From assembly GCA_013368315.1 (NCBI GenBank), contig JAACJM010000092.1, positions 186,001-250,000 on the forward strand: a stretch of 64,000 nucleotides of DNA, written 5' to 3'. Source of the DNA: Tetrapyrgos nigripes. Taxonomy: Eukaryota > Basidiomycota > Agaricomycetes > Agaricales > Campanellaceae. Numbering within the stretch: position 1 is the first letter of the stretch; every line of letters starts with the position of its first letter. Positions 10,857-21,456 of this stretch are shown here, in pieces. The notes under the pieces were generated by a model that saw nothing but the letters and a program-made list of their open reading frames with translations, had not been told where the DNA came from and ran no database searches. Position numbers and translations under genes: made by a program.

Positions 10857-11200
10857 AGTAAAACACATGTATAGAGGTAGTGTAAACATTGCTTTGATTC
10901 CAACAGATTGGCTAAGGCTAGCAGAGAAAGATGAAGCCAGACAGAGGAGCAAAATGAAAAGAATACAAACTGGGTTTGAACTTGGGGGCTCGCAGTGGGA
11001 AAAATGATAACGTAACCAGCAATAATTAGAACGCACTGGCTGAGTTTTTTACACTCCGTTTGCATGTGTGGCGGTGCATATTCATTCCGTCTCCTCCCGT
11101 GCTATTGTTTCCGGTTTCCTCCGAGTCCTTGCCCATATCCGCAGCCCCTGTATTTCTTAACATGACCAAACAACAATGTTGTCTCAATATCTTTGCATAC

Positions 11201-11904
11201 ACAGCGGGACGCGGAGCATATTTGCCAGCCATTTTTGTGCATTCTTAAATGACAGATAGTTCACACAATTTTGGGTGAGATAAAATCCATCGTATTTACT
11301 GCTGAAAAACCGGGTCGCAAAAGCTCAAATTATGTGCTTAAGCTTTTCCGTGCTAAACTTTTTATTCATTCATGACCAAAAAAGGGAAGTAAATAGTATT
11401 CCAGTTTTGATTTGTAAGAAAATGCGCAAAAGGTATGATCAGTATTTGTGTGCCAGATTCCGGCAAGTAAAATGAATTCACTGGGGCATTGAAAAACACG
11501 AACTTAAATTACCGATTTTTCTCAACAGCCGGGCAGACTCCATATGGAATATCAGCCTCAAATCAGTGCCATATGGAGTAGGCCCGGTGCTGAGCAAAAA
11601 TCCATCATTTAAGTTTAGATTTTTCCGATCCGCAGTGCTTTTCCTTTTACTCGCCGGAATCCAGCACACAAATAGTGATCATACCTTTTGCGCATTTTCT
11701 CACAAATCAAAATTCGAATACTATTTGCTTCCCTTTTTTGGTCATGAGTTTAGCATGGAAAAACTTGAGCGCATAATTTGAGCTTTTGCAACCCCTTTTT
11801 TGGCAGCTAATATGATCAATTTTATCTCACCCAAAATTGTGTGAACTATCCGTAATTTATGAGTGCACAAAAATGGCTGGCAAATATGCTCCGCGCCCCG
11901 CTGT
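11201..11904. repeat. 704-bp fold-back (long inverted repeat)
   Basis: Two arms of about 340 bp in opposite orientation, 11201-11545 and 11560-11904, meeting at a centre around 11550 (CCATATGG on both sides). The ends are ACAGCGGGACGCGGAGCATA and its near-exact complement. Arms share the CATTTTTGTGCA, TTCACACAATTTTGGGTGAGATAAAAT and GGGAAGTAAATAGTATTC blocks with scattered mismatches. No clear target duplication is seen. Each arm tip reads outward as ATG followed by codons for AGKYAPRPAV. Confidence 0.85.
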
Positions 11905-11905
11905 G

Positions 11906-12090
11906 ATAATTTTCTTCAGGTCGTGTCCACACGCACTTGTTTATTTGTATTTGTTATCCAATTCAAATCTCACGTGGAATGACGACAGCTGACATGTTGG
12001 ATCTGGCCCGGAGTCTTCTCGCAAATTTCCGTTGATGGCTAGCAAATACAAATAAAGAAGTGCATGTGGACGCGACCTGAAGAAAATTAT
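11906..12090. mobile_element. 185-bp inverted-repeat miniature element
   Basis: Terminal inverted repeats of 48 bp with three mismatches: 11906-11953 against 12043-12090, beginning ATAATTTTCTTCAGGTCG. The middle has no coding capacity. It abuts the right arm of the fold-back repeat. A TA next to ATTTTCTTCAGG on both sides could be a TA target duplication (Tc1/mariner-like), which is only a suggestion. Confidence 0.75.
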
Positions 12091-12121
12091 ACAAAGCCCT
12101 GTAACAAAAGTTTCCAATCTT

Positions 12122-12335
12122 AATCTTTCATTTCGTTGTCTTTTTTCTTCGTCTTGTTCTTTTTTATTGCTTTCCTTTCTCTTTTGCTCTCTTTCATTTT
12201 TCGTTATCTTTCTCTCTCTCTCTCTCGTCATCTTCTTCATCGTTTGCTTTCTTTTCTTTTCTCCTTTCTTCTCTCTCTCGATCTCTTGTCTTTGTCTTTG
12301 TTGCTTGTTTTCTTTTCTTTTCTCCTCTCTTTTCC
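12122..12335 (+). repeat. Polypyrimidine low-complexity tract
   Basis: About 210 bp of T/C-rich sequence with TTCTTTTCTTTTCT and CTCTCTCTCTC runs. Open frames on both strands here are compositional artefacts. Confidence 0.85.
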
Positions 12336-12417
12336 TCAACAGTTCACATGTTTGCTTGTCGTCCAGTTTTGGGCCTCTGCACCTCATCTGGCTTCTTCCG
12401 ACTGCTCCAGTAAAGAG

Positions 12418-12471
12418 TAAACCTGTGGCCTCGTACTTGTCACGCGCAGCGTTGGCCCACATCCCTTTCAT
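12418..12471 (-). pseudogene. First-exon remnant of the 19-20 kb gene family (copy 1)
   Basis: Minus-strand translation MKGMWANAARDKYEATGL, nearly the same as the first exon of the gene at 18830-20005. No further exon of that gene is recognisable to its left. Confidence 0.6.
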
Positions 12472-13745
12472 ATCAATTGTAGTCGCCAGGTTTTTGATCT
12501 GGTTCTTTTAGCTTGCCTGAAGATCCATTTTGCTCGTCAACATCGGACGCTATATGTACATTTCGCTATTGCATTACTATCGGATGTCTCTGTTTTTTCT
12601 TTCTTTCGGTGTACCATGATAATGTTAATACCCATCTTTATGTCGTTCCAGCTTTGACATATAGTTCGCGTAGTTCAGAGATTAGAACTGGTGGTAAATA
12701 CAAAGAATGTATCCTCGACATTGGAGGTGGAGTAGGCATTGCCTCTCATTTTGGAAGGACGTGTTCAGGTCCATGTCTTGATCGAAATCAGTGTCATTCT
12801 AAAGCTCAGAGCCAGTGCCAGGGTCACTCAAAAGGAGGAGGAGGTCGTGGAGAAACCGGGATAGGGTCGTCGGGAAGGCTCGGACCTGGTGAGGCAGGGT
12901 TTCCGTATGAGCCTCGTAGGTGAGGAGGTCATAGAGAGTGATGCATAGCGCATGGCAGTAGACAGTCATACGGTGTGGGGCTAATCATTCTGCGTTAACT
13001 ATGAGAACTGTTGTCTACAGGATATATGAGATGAGCTCGAAAGCAGACGTGCGTCACTTAGTTCAAGCTTGAGGAGAGAAACGTTGCGACGATGTTCGTC
13101 CGCCTTTTATACCCTGAGGCCTCGCTGGGGATGTAGAATCCTGGATCCAGGATGACTCAAGTCTCCAATATGCTCTGACTCGACGATGAGGCTGCGGTAA
13201 TAACAACATACTCGACATGTCCTGCAAGAATCAATGGTCGGGATACCACGAAGACGGTAAGCGTTGGCAGAAAATGAAGCACCCCGGCTGGCACTACAGT
13301 GTACTTCTGTTAAAGGTGGGACTGTAGATGGTTGATATAGAATATTATCACACATAATTATAGTCTCTGATAGCCTTCTGAAGCTCAAGGGTACAAAATG
13401 GTGTTCTGCTAAATGTCAAATTGGCACAAAGCCAGGTGTGCTTTAAACTAATTCACCCTCAGGATTTTAGACAAGTTCTGGACTCGAATAAAGTGTTTTA
13501 ATAATAGAAATACTATTAGCAGCTAGAAAAAGACATTTTATAGCATACGCTGTCTCATAGAGCAGGTAGCAGAGAGGCAATGAGGGCAGACTGGGATATG
13601 TAACTGAATTTGGGAAGCTGTGGCAGCACGACACGCGCCGAAATGTGCCAGGAGGTTGATAGCGTAAACATCTGCCAATATTCGGTTAATGTTTACGAGT
13701 CGCGTTAGATGATGTAGCGACCAACCACCTGGAAAGGAGGCTAAT
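12472..13745. other. No supported gene
   Basis: Intergenic, moderately AT-rich. Open stretches such as 12513-12923 (plus) and 13107-13388 (minus) show no recognisable motifs. The 3' flank of the first DUF6534 gene ends at 13746. Confidence 0.5.
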
Positions 13746-15020
13746 TTAAGACAAGGTTGAATGTTTGCCGATTTCCTTGACCGTGCGGCCAGTTAACCTT
13801 GCATTCAGCGCTGCCATCATACAATTGGAGTATCTGATTCTTGAGTTAGAAAATTTTTGAAGAGCTAGCTTGATTATGAACCTACAACTTGGACAGCATA
13901 TAAAAGCTATGTAAATAGGCAAAACTGTTAATACTATGAAAATAATATCTCAGAAAAAATATTACTCACAAGATGAGCTGAAGCATGGTGTTTCCGAGCA
14001 CAAAGAAGAGAATCAACTGGATGACTGCACTGAATACAGTGATTAAGCCAGTTTCTACCACCACTTTCATGACTTTTAGCACTATCGCTTTTGCTCTATT
14101 TTTGATTAGCATTCGAGCAACTTTTGGGAGCTGTTTTTTTCAGAACATGAGAAGAGACCTAGATTGGTTTTGGAACATACCAGAATCATAATTGAGGCAG
14201 CAATGGTAATATCACAGAGAGCACTGCATATTAACCAGATCTGTGCCAACCACATAGTGTTAGTATAATAGTAGATGTGTATATTTGACTTACAGCCATG
14301 AACACTCTGCCGGTGGCATCAGGATCGAAGAGTTCACCCTGTCATTTAGTTATGATAAGTCACTGTATCATGATTATGTTCAAGCTTTGAAAGTTAGAAC
14401 GTACCCGTATCCCAGCCAAAAAAACCATGATGCATTGAATTATTGAGAGCTAGAAATTTAATATTAAATGATATCCAGATTACTGACAGACTTGTGTATG
14501 TGCGTACCACCACAATTGATACTGAGATGACCCAGTGTCCTCTGACTTTTTGGATGCGCCAAGAGTAAAACACATGAACCAACAGCTCGACTAAAAACAA
14601 CACATGCATTATACATATCATATTTTAAGGGAAATCCACCTTGACTTACTGAGTCCTGACAATGGCCCCAGAATCTTGAACTCCCAAGAATTTACAAGGG
14701 AAAAAAAATCCCCGTCAACAATAATGCTGTTTCCTGCAGCATACGCTCCAAAAATGCACCAGAGGCATTCCAGAAAAAATACCAAGGCAACAACCATTTT
14801 GATAGCTAGGGGATCTCTAGGAAACCATGTATAGTACACAACTGTGATATGCATCATATATTTTTTTAGTAATCAGTTTACTGGATGATTATACATGACT
14901 CACACATTTGCACTATCAAAATGCCTTGCAGCAGGAACCCTAGTAGGTAACCAAGCAGCTTTACCTAAATGAGTGGATATCTAATCTAGAGATAAACAAA
15001 ATCTTACAAGAGGGACATCG
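13746..15020 (-). CDS. DUF6534-family multi-pass membrane protein (paralogue A)
   Basis: Exons on the minus strand: 15020-15008, 14964-14904, 14841-14650, 14590-14508, 14449-14405, 14338-14294, 14240-14181, 14130-13970, 13906-13886, 13833-13746 (TAA). All introns are GT-AG and all phases fit with no internal stop. Helices are LLGYLLGFLLQGILIVQM, a YYTWFPRDPLAIKMVVALVFFLECLW block, ELLVHVFYSWRI, HWVISVSIVV, LSIIQCIMVFLAG, IWLICSALCDITIAAS, ETGLITVFSAVIQLILFF, and a C-terminal LSKLYSNCMMAALNARL. This is the seven-helix plan of the fungal DUF6534 family, of unknown function at a cell membrane. The first coding exon (start Met) lies upstream of 15020 and is not resolved. It is divergently paired with the paralogue at 16750-18297. 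Confidence 0.8.
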
Positions 15021-15246
15021 CTGTGCCAATTTTGATTAGTCTTTAGGTGCAGATGCAAAACATAGAACCTACGTGAAGGCAGAAAACTTCTCAAATGAGG
15101 AAGATTGTAAGTTGAACACCATACCAATGTGACAATCGACACTGGAGGAGGTAAAGATGGAGATTTCTGCGCTGCATGTGCAGCTTAAAACTATGCAATG
15201 TTTGTAGTCAGGTTTCATCAGTTAATCAAGTCCCTGAGATAGTCTT

Positions 15247-16782
15247 GTAGAAACTGGTTGACTGATCAATCAATCATTCAATCGGAGAAAAGAGGATCCT
15301 TAAGACTGATGAACAGTGAAACAGAAGAGTGACAGATGAACAAATGGTGATCATGGTCAGTTGGGCCTAGATGCGTGTAAAAATATCTTCACACATCTCA
15401 TCCAATGCAGCCGTCTCCAGAAACAAGCATCAAGATCTGATTTTGACTACAACCAAATATAATAAATGATCAATAAGTACCTTTTTATACTCCATCATGT
15501 ACCAGGTACAATCTTTTGACAGAAACCATCACAGTCAAACGTAGGAGTGAAAAATAGGATGGCCAAGCTGGGGCAATTGTAAGGAGAATCTACAGGGTAC
15601 TCAGTGCAATGATAGTGATCATCTGCTCAGAGGATGGCTCAGATACCAGCTTATAACAATGTTCTCTCAACAAATATCAAGATCCAATTTCAGCCCTTGA
15701 TTACAGCAGTCAAACTTAATAATGACAGATGAACCACCTAGTTGTAGAGTCAACTCGGTTGGGAGCATCTCCATAGTGATTTTCTGTTCAGAGTCTGGAT
15801 GCCATATCACAGATCTTAGCTACGATCCTCATTTCGGAAAATATCAAGACATGAGTTTATCCAATTCACTCCACCTACATATAATCATCAGTGTAGAAAC
15901 CGGTTGAATGATCAATCAATCATTCAATCGGAGAAAAGAGGATCCTTAAGACTGATGAACAGTGAAACAGAAGGGTGACAGATGAACAAATTGTGATCAT
16001 GGTCAGTTGGGCCTAGATGCGTGCAAAAATATCTTCACACATCTCATCCAATGCAGCCGTCTCCAGAAACAAGCATCAAGATCTGATTTTGACTACAATC
16101 AAATATAATAAATGCTCAATAAGTACTTCTTTATACTCCATCATGTACCAGGTACAATCTTTTGACAGAAACCATCAAGATATCTGATTTGGACAATCCC
16201 CTACTACTGCGCATAACAACGGTCAAACGTAGGAGTGAAAAATAGGATGGCCAAGCTGGGGCGGTTGTAAGGAGAATCCACAGGGTAGTCAGTGCAATGA
16301 TAGTGATCGTCTCCTCAGAGGATGGCTCAGATACCGACTTATAACAATGTTCTCTCAACAAATATCAAGGTCCAATGTCAGCCCTGAGCCAATTCATTAC
16401 AGCTTGATTACAGCAGTCACACTTAAGAATGACAGATGAACCACCTAGTTGTAGAGTCAACTCAGCTGGGAGCATCGCCATAATGATTTTCAGTTCAGTG
16501 TCTGGATACCATATCACAGATCTTAGCTATGATCTTCATTTCGGAAAATATCAGGATATGAGTTTGGCCAATTCACTCCACCTACATATAACAGCTTGAT
16601 TACAGCAATCAAACTTAAGAATGATAGATGAACAACCTAGTTGTAGAGTCAACTTCGTTGGGAACATCCCCATAGTGATTGTCTGTTGAGAGTCTGGATA
16701 TCATATCACGGAGACTAGCTACGATCTTCATTCCAGCAAATATCAAGATATGATTTTGACCAATTCATTCCACCTACATATA
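15247..16782. repeat. Tandem duplication with nested 190-bp repeat between the DUF6534 genes
   Basis: A unit of about 646 bp starts at 15247 (GTAGAAACTGGTTGACTGATCAATC) and again at 15893 (GTAGAAACCGGTTGAATGATC), with long matching stretches. Its right-hand part, about 190 bp beginning CTTGATTACAGCAGTCAAACTTA and ending ATTCACTCCACCTACATATA, occurs three times: about 15696-15883, 16403-16590 and 16594-16782. The copies differ by point changes and small indels. The block fills the shared upstream region of both DUF6534 genes. Confidence 0.85.
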
Positions 16783-18297
16783 AGCCATTCTACCTGTGAC
16801 GGTTATCTTGCATTCCTAGACACCTTCGTTCTCACCAGTTTATTAAAATTGGTGAATGGTCAGACTTTACCTACAGGCTGCTGGAAATCCCCTCTCGGTA
16901 GACAATGGCCAATTATACCTTCATATCTCCCAGATTCTTTGACGACATTAATAACGTATCACTTGCGGAAATTTATGCGTTGACGTACGTCCTCACTCCT
17001 GAATGTTCATAATATTGCTCTGCGATTTTCATGCTTCATTTTACTAGTGATGTGCCCTTGGTAGGTTTCAAACAACTATTACCATAACCAGTGACTCTGA
17101 ATGTCAATTTTTTAGTTCCTTGGATATATCTTGAGCTACCTGCTTCAAGGTATAGGCATTGTGCAGATATGTGAGTAGTGTACTTCCACATAATTCTCCA
17201 AGTCAAGACTAAAATATGAAATCACAAAGTTATTTATTATCTATCTTTTCCCAAGGATCCAATTGGCTTGAAATGGCTTGTAGCCCTCATTTTTTTATCG
17301 GAGTGCCTTTCAAGCTTCTTCGTTGTATTCGCAGCAATTTCGAGCATTATCGTGGATGGAGACCTCTTTTCATCAATAAACCTCTGGATGTTCAGAGCTT
17401 TAGCACCACTTTCAGGATTGAGTATGTTGCTAATATTATTGAGGGTTTTGATTTCTTATACCTAATTATGTGTTCTTCTAGTTGCAGTGGGGGTCCATGG
17501 CTTCTATGCTTGGACAATTCACCACGTTAAAGGACATTGGTGTATTCCTTTCTTCATTACCCTGGTATGTGAATTCTTTTATGATGATTTGTCCAAATCT
17601 AATCGAAATACACATCCTCCAGCTATCCATCATTGAGGGTTCCTCTATTACCTGGTCAGGAACACAGGTACAGCCATGATCACTATACACAATTTGAACT
17701 CTACCTGACCTGGAGGTCTGTTAGTCTTTTATTGGAATTGGTACGGACTTGAGGAAGAAAGGACTTGGTGTCCTTCTGGTCAGTCCTTGATCAATATAAG
17801 CAAATGACAAAACAGCTGCAATTTAAAATAGCTTGGGCTCTCTGCAAGTGCTTTGGCAAATATTACAACTGTTACATCTCTCATTATACTGGTGTGTTCA
17901 TCTTTGCAGAAATAAGCTAATTGTGCATCAAATACTTATCATTATTACAGTCAAAAGTAAAGCCCCAGCCAACTGTACACAAGGCAATGAGAATGGTAGT
18001 AGAGACTGGAATAGCTGTTGCAGTGGCAATCATTTTGGAGTTGGCCTTCTTTCTGATGTTCCGCAACACCCTCATTCATTACATCTTGTAAGTTTGCAAT
18101 ATTTTTCATTTGATAGAGGGAATTAATTTTAGCCTGTCAGATACTACATCATTCCCAAACTGTGAGTTTGTTAAACCTGGGATTTTTTATGGCTTAACCA
18201 TCTGCACAGGTATTCTAACTGCATGATGGCAACCTTGAACTCCCGGCTCATTGGTTGTACTTGGGAAGAAGAGGAAGAGTTACTAGATCCCAGCTGA
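16750..18297 (+). CDS. DUF6534-family multi-pass membrane protein (paralogue B)
   Basis: Exons: 16750-16955, 17048-17060, 17116-17170, 17230-17421, 17482-17564, 17623-17667, 17832-17891, 17951-18087, 18141-18161, 18210-18297 (TGA); 299 aa if ATG 16750 is the start. Exon sizes 13, 192, 83, 45, 60, 21 and 88 nt equal those of paralogue A, showing common origin. Motifs are YLPDSLTTLIT, LGYILSYLLQG, FPKDPIGLKWLVALIFLSE, HGFYAWTIHHVKGHW, ETGIAVAVAIILELAFFL and LYSNCMMATLNSRL. The exon equivalent to A's 14338-14294 is absent or decayed, but skipping it keeps the frame. The start is uncertain: ATG 16750 lies inside the third repeat copy and gives an unusually long N-terminus. Confidence 0.75.
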
Positions 18298-18829
18298 TTA
18301 TCCGGGTCATGGTTTAAGGGTCATACTGACATATCTCTCATGGATTATCCAACCAAGGACAGGCGCATGGCTGCCTGTTTAGCTGGAGATATGGAAAATT
18401 TTCTTGATTTTTGCAAATGGGTTTTCATAACCTACAAAATAATATGAACTCACCACCAAAGTCCCTACTGTCAGAGTATGGTGAAAGTACACTGTGAATA
18501 GGGGTTGACACGTTAATGCATCACGGTTACTTACGGTTACTTTCTTTCTTTGTTTTTCTTTTCTTGGACCATGATGTGTAGAATACTATATACACCTCTA
18601 GCTTACCTTAGAGCACCTCTGTCTTGGCTACTACGAGACAGAGGCGAGCCACTTACTTTATCTTTCATTTCCACTCTTACATACACCTGATCACCACCAT
18701 ATCTGGACAGCCCTTACATGGACAATACTCAAGTAAACCGAAAAGTTCTTCAGAAATTCAACCTGATACCCTTCACTCTGCTACTCTACACCATACAAAA
18801 TTCTCTAGACCCAACCCATATTCACCGAA
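18298..18829. other. No supported gene
   Basis: Intergenic. It contains a short T/C-rich stretch at about 18535-18570; an open frame at 18624-18833 has no recognisable motif. Confidence 0.5.
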
Positions 18830-20005
18830 TTAACAGTTGGTAAACTTAATGTTCCATTCTTCAGCCTTATCCTTATAGTTCAATGCCTGAGCATTCTTCA
18901 CTTCAGGAGCATCCTTGTCATAACACTTAATGATGATGTGGTCCTTGATCATCTGGTTGGGAATGGCCATCTGTGCACCATTATTATAAGCAGAGAACCT
19001 GATCATTGGTTATGAAGAGCCTTGCTTTGTGCCAGCCCTTATACCAGTACTCTCTGTCAAGGTCGTTGGTACACTTAATGACAAACCACCCAAGTCACAC
19101 AAAGACAAGATTGATTGAGAATAGAGAGATAGATAGAGAGCAAGAGTAAGCTGACTATGCTCTACACCGCATAGTACTAGTACGGAGTGGAGACGAAGTG
19201 AACAAACTAAAGTGGTTTATATAGAAGAACAATGAATAAGTGATAGGAACAAGATAGGAGAAATAGGAGAAACATAGGAGAAAATGGTGAAACATAGGGA
19301 AAAGATATGATTGATTGATGGTTATTATAAAGTTTGACAGGTTTTATAAGGTTCAAAGTCAGTAACATAAGGTTTAAAAGGTTTAACAAGGTTTATCGAG
19401 GAAATGCAATAGACGAATGATCAGAAAATGGGTTCAATAATGAAGTAGAAGCAGAAGGAGGACAAAGAATTGTAGCAGTTCATGACACTCAGCAGCTGCT
19501 TTACAGTTGTTCTTATGCACTGCGCGCATTTTATCATTTTCCATATCTACAGTGACTGGTTTCCCATTGAATGTGTCTTCGTTGAACCAGATCTGAGAAG
19601 AAATGTATAAGAATAAGTAGGGATGCCTGACCAATTGGGATTTTGAAATAACTCACCTTGTCAAGTGCCTTCCAGTTGTTGAGTGATTTGGCGTAGATTA
19701 CAAGGCTGAAATGAAATGAAGGACGAGTTCATTACACTCCTTTTCTGCATGTGGCTATGTCAAATTGCCCCTGCTTTTCCTGTTTGTCTATTCCTAAATT
19801 TCCTGAGCTTTGTTTTTGACAGTAATGTCACAGTTCATTTGCCTACAGCCTGTCTGATACGTCAGCGTTTTGTTGCCAGCTATGTTGAACTTCAGTACAC
19901 CTGTTCAGCTCATCCAACTTTGGTAAACCCTGTGGCCTTGTACTTGCCATGTGCAGCATTGGCCCACATCCCTTTCATAAAGGGCTTTGCAGATTTAGGA
20001 GGCAT
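18830..20005 (-). pseudogene. Small multicopy gene of unknown function, split by a solo LTR
   Basis: The minus strand starts at ATG 20005 with MPPKSAKPFMKGMWANAAHG. A second exon at 19705-19657 gives LVIYAKSLNNWKALDK. A third begins at 19592 (IWFNEDTFNGKPVTVDMEND) and is interrupted after KAAAE by the solo LTR 19055-19487. It resumes in frame as YWYKGWHKARLF, then a one-base shift near 19000 leads into FSAYNNGAQMAIPNQMIK and KNAQALNYKDKAEEWNIKF, ending at TAA 18830. I do not recognise the domain. The exon 1 to exon 2 junction is not resolved. Related fragments occur elsewhere in this window, so the gene belongs to a dispersed family. Confidence 0.55.
19055..19487 (-). repeat. Solo LTR of family A
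   Basis: About 433 bp, TGTCAAGG...CATGACA, the reverse complement of the family A LTR (TG...CA). It shares ACCACCCAAGTCACAC, GGAGTGGAGACGAAGTGAAC and the TATA region, with a more diverged A/G-rich distal half. No internal region is attached. Flanks read CTCTC and CTCAG, an imperfect 5-bp duplication. It interrupts the third exon of the gene at 18830-20005 without shifting its frame. Confidence 0.8.
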
Positions 20006-20262
20006 CCTTGATCTACTAGCCTTTCAGTACACAGAATGCCATGGGAGGAGATAATGGAAGCCTTGGCTTGTAGTGCCATTGACAACTATGTTATCCAGAT
20101 CAGGGAGAGCCTGGGTCCCTGCCATTCCAGTGCAGTGATCTGCTACCCAGCCATGTCCAATGGATGTCAGATCAAGGGGGCACATTGGGTAGGGGGGGAA
20201 GGGGGGGGTGCTCTCTGAGATACCTCTGGCAGTTTCTCAGAGCTATAGAACCACATAGGTAC

Positions 20263-20675
20263 TGTCACGAATCGCCGATCTATTCATCCCTTATCTCCAC
20301 GGACTACTATTCATCCCTTTCATCTTTACCATCATCATCTTCTCTGTCTACGGACATATTCATCATTTATCTCCTCCAATTCCTATCTCCATGGACATTC
20401 TCACTTATTCATTTATTCTCAATTCACTTCCTCGACATATATACCAAAGGACTTGTAGTTAGTTCCTTAGTCTGTTCACTTCGTCTCCACTCCGCTCTCA
20501 GTACAGTGCGGTGTCAAGTATAGTCAGCTACTCATCTTCTACTTGTGTCTACGATTTCTCTATTCTTTCTCTCTCTATATCTCTCTCTCTCCATATCGTC
20601 TCATCTGTAACTTGTCAATCTATTGGTTCACTGTGTGACTTGGGTGGTTATTGCTAAGTGACAACATTCTTGACA
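20263..20675 (+). repeat. 5' LTR of family A element
   Basis: 413 bp, TGTCACGAATCGCC...ATTCTTGACA. It differs from the 3' LTR by a few substitutions and lacks an 18-bp segment (TTACCATCACTTAATCTG) present in that copy. Confidence 0.92.
20437..20478 (+). promoter_or_regulatory. LTR promoter: TATA box and predicted transcript start
   Basis: ATATATA at 20437-20443. About 31 nt downstream lies AGTCTGTTCA (20469-20478), the exact complement of the primer-binding site. In self-priming elements the transcript begins with this sequence, so both clues place the start near 20469. Confidence 0.6.
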
Positions 20676-20677
20676 CT

Positions 20678-20687
20678 TGAACAGACT
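20678..20687 (+). other. Primer-binding site (self-priming type)
   Basis: TGAACAGACT, two nt after the 5' LTR, is the reverse complement of the predicted 5' end of the element RNA (20469-20478). The family copy at 1-1691 has the same pair (1270-1279 with 1454-1463). It does not resemble a tRNA 3' end. The arrangement matches Tf1/sushi-type self-priming. Confidence 0.65.
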
Positions 20688-21085
20688 CTCTTACACCCAC
20701 CTCACAAACAGACCTTGCAACTCAATACAAATCCTTCCGTCATATTAAACCTTCCTATTCTTCCATCCTTCCCCTATGGTGCCCCAAGCCCATCATCTCT
20801 ACCCTGTGTGAGGAGCCTCACAGGTCAGCCGGCATGAACAGTTCAAGGAGCTGTTACACGAAGTCATCCCCCATCTACACAGTTTCGAGACGTAAAACCA
20901 GACTCGCCGATTCAAGTAGGGTGGTCGACTGGCTCTGTAATTGAAATCCCAAAACCCTTGATTGTACACACTGGCTCTCAACTTCAAACCATTCCTCAAC
21001 AACCTACAAATCTGACCTCCACCAGAGTACCGCTACAGGATTGAAGATTCAGACCCAAACAGCTTCAAGAACTATTCACAGCAGG

Positions 21086-21456
21086 TTAGAAACACAATAC
21101 AAAAGCACGCCGTCGCATTCGATAACTATTGGATTAAACCAAACAAGAGAACATGGGCCAAAGGTGAAGTAACCATCTTTGAATATCTTCAAATAAAGAT
21201 ATCCCCTGAGAACGTATCCCCACGCTATGTGGCAGTCGCAGACACTTGTTATTTTGTCCAACTCAGAAACACCCCTATTCCTTGCTGGTTCAGGCACAAC
21301 GACTACGAAGACAGTGACATCCCGGAACTCTGCTGAGAAGAACACAAAGAATACCTCCAAACTCGAACCCCCAGAATAAATGACTACTATCGACAAGGAT
21401 TCTATTGGGAGGACGTCTCCATCGATCAGTGGAATCATCTGTTTTCAGAAAACTAG
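21086..21456 (+). pseudogene. Pre-gag conserved reading frame of family A (copy 2)
   Basis: About 120 codons aligned with copy 1 at 686-1059: WIKPNKRTWAKGEVTI, PRYVAVADTCYFVQL, HNDYEDSDI, TPRINDYYRQGFYWEDV, IDQWNHLFSEN, then TAG. One internal TGA (21334-21336) stands where copy 1 has CAA; both can derive from CGA by single CpG transitions. The function is unknown. Confidence 0.55.

Larger units (their letters stand above)
5018..11008 (+). mobile_element. Ty3/gypsy chromovirus, degenerate
   Basis: Full order gag, protease, RT, RNase H, integrase, chromodomain, then a short extra ORF. A TATA-like TATAAAAA at 5023-5030 probably belongs to the 5' LTR. A purine-rich tract with GGGTTTGAACTTGGGGG lies near 10970-10987 where the 3' LTR should begin, but no matching second LTR is visible, so the 3' end seems truncated. 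LTR borders are unresolved. At least seven in-frame stops and three or more frameshifts make it inactive. Six stops are TGA at sites where chromoviruses usually have Arg. Confidence 0.85.

Noticed and set aside
12136..12511. Long hydrophobic open frames on the plus strand and a Lys/Glu-rich frame on the minus strand
   Set aside because: They come from the polypyrimidine tract; codon content is compositional and no motif is present.
15247..16782. Possible CRISPR-like or coding repeat
   Set aside because: Units are hundreds of bp with no spacer pattern, and the genome is eukaryotic; no conserved frame runs through the copies.
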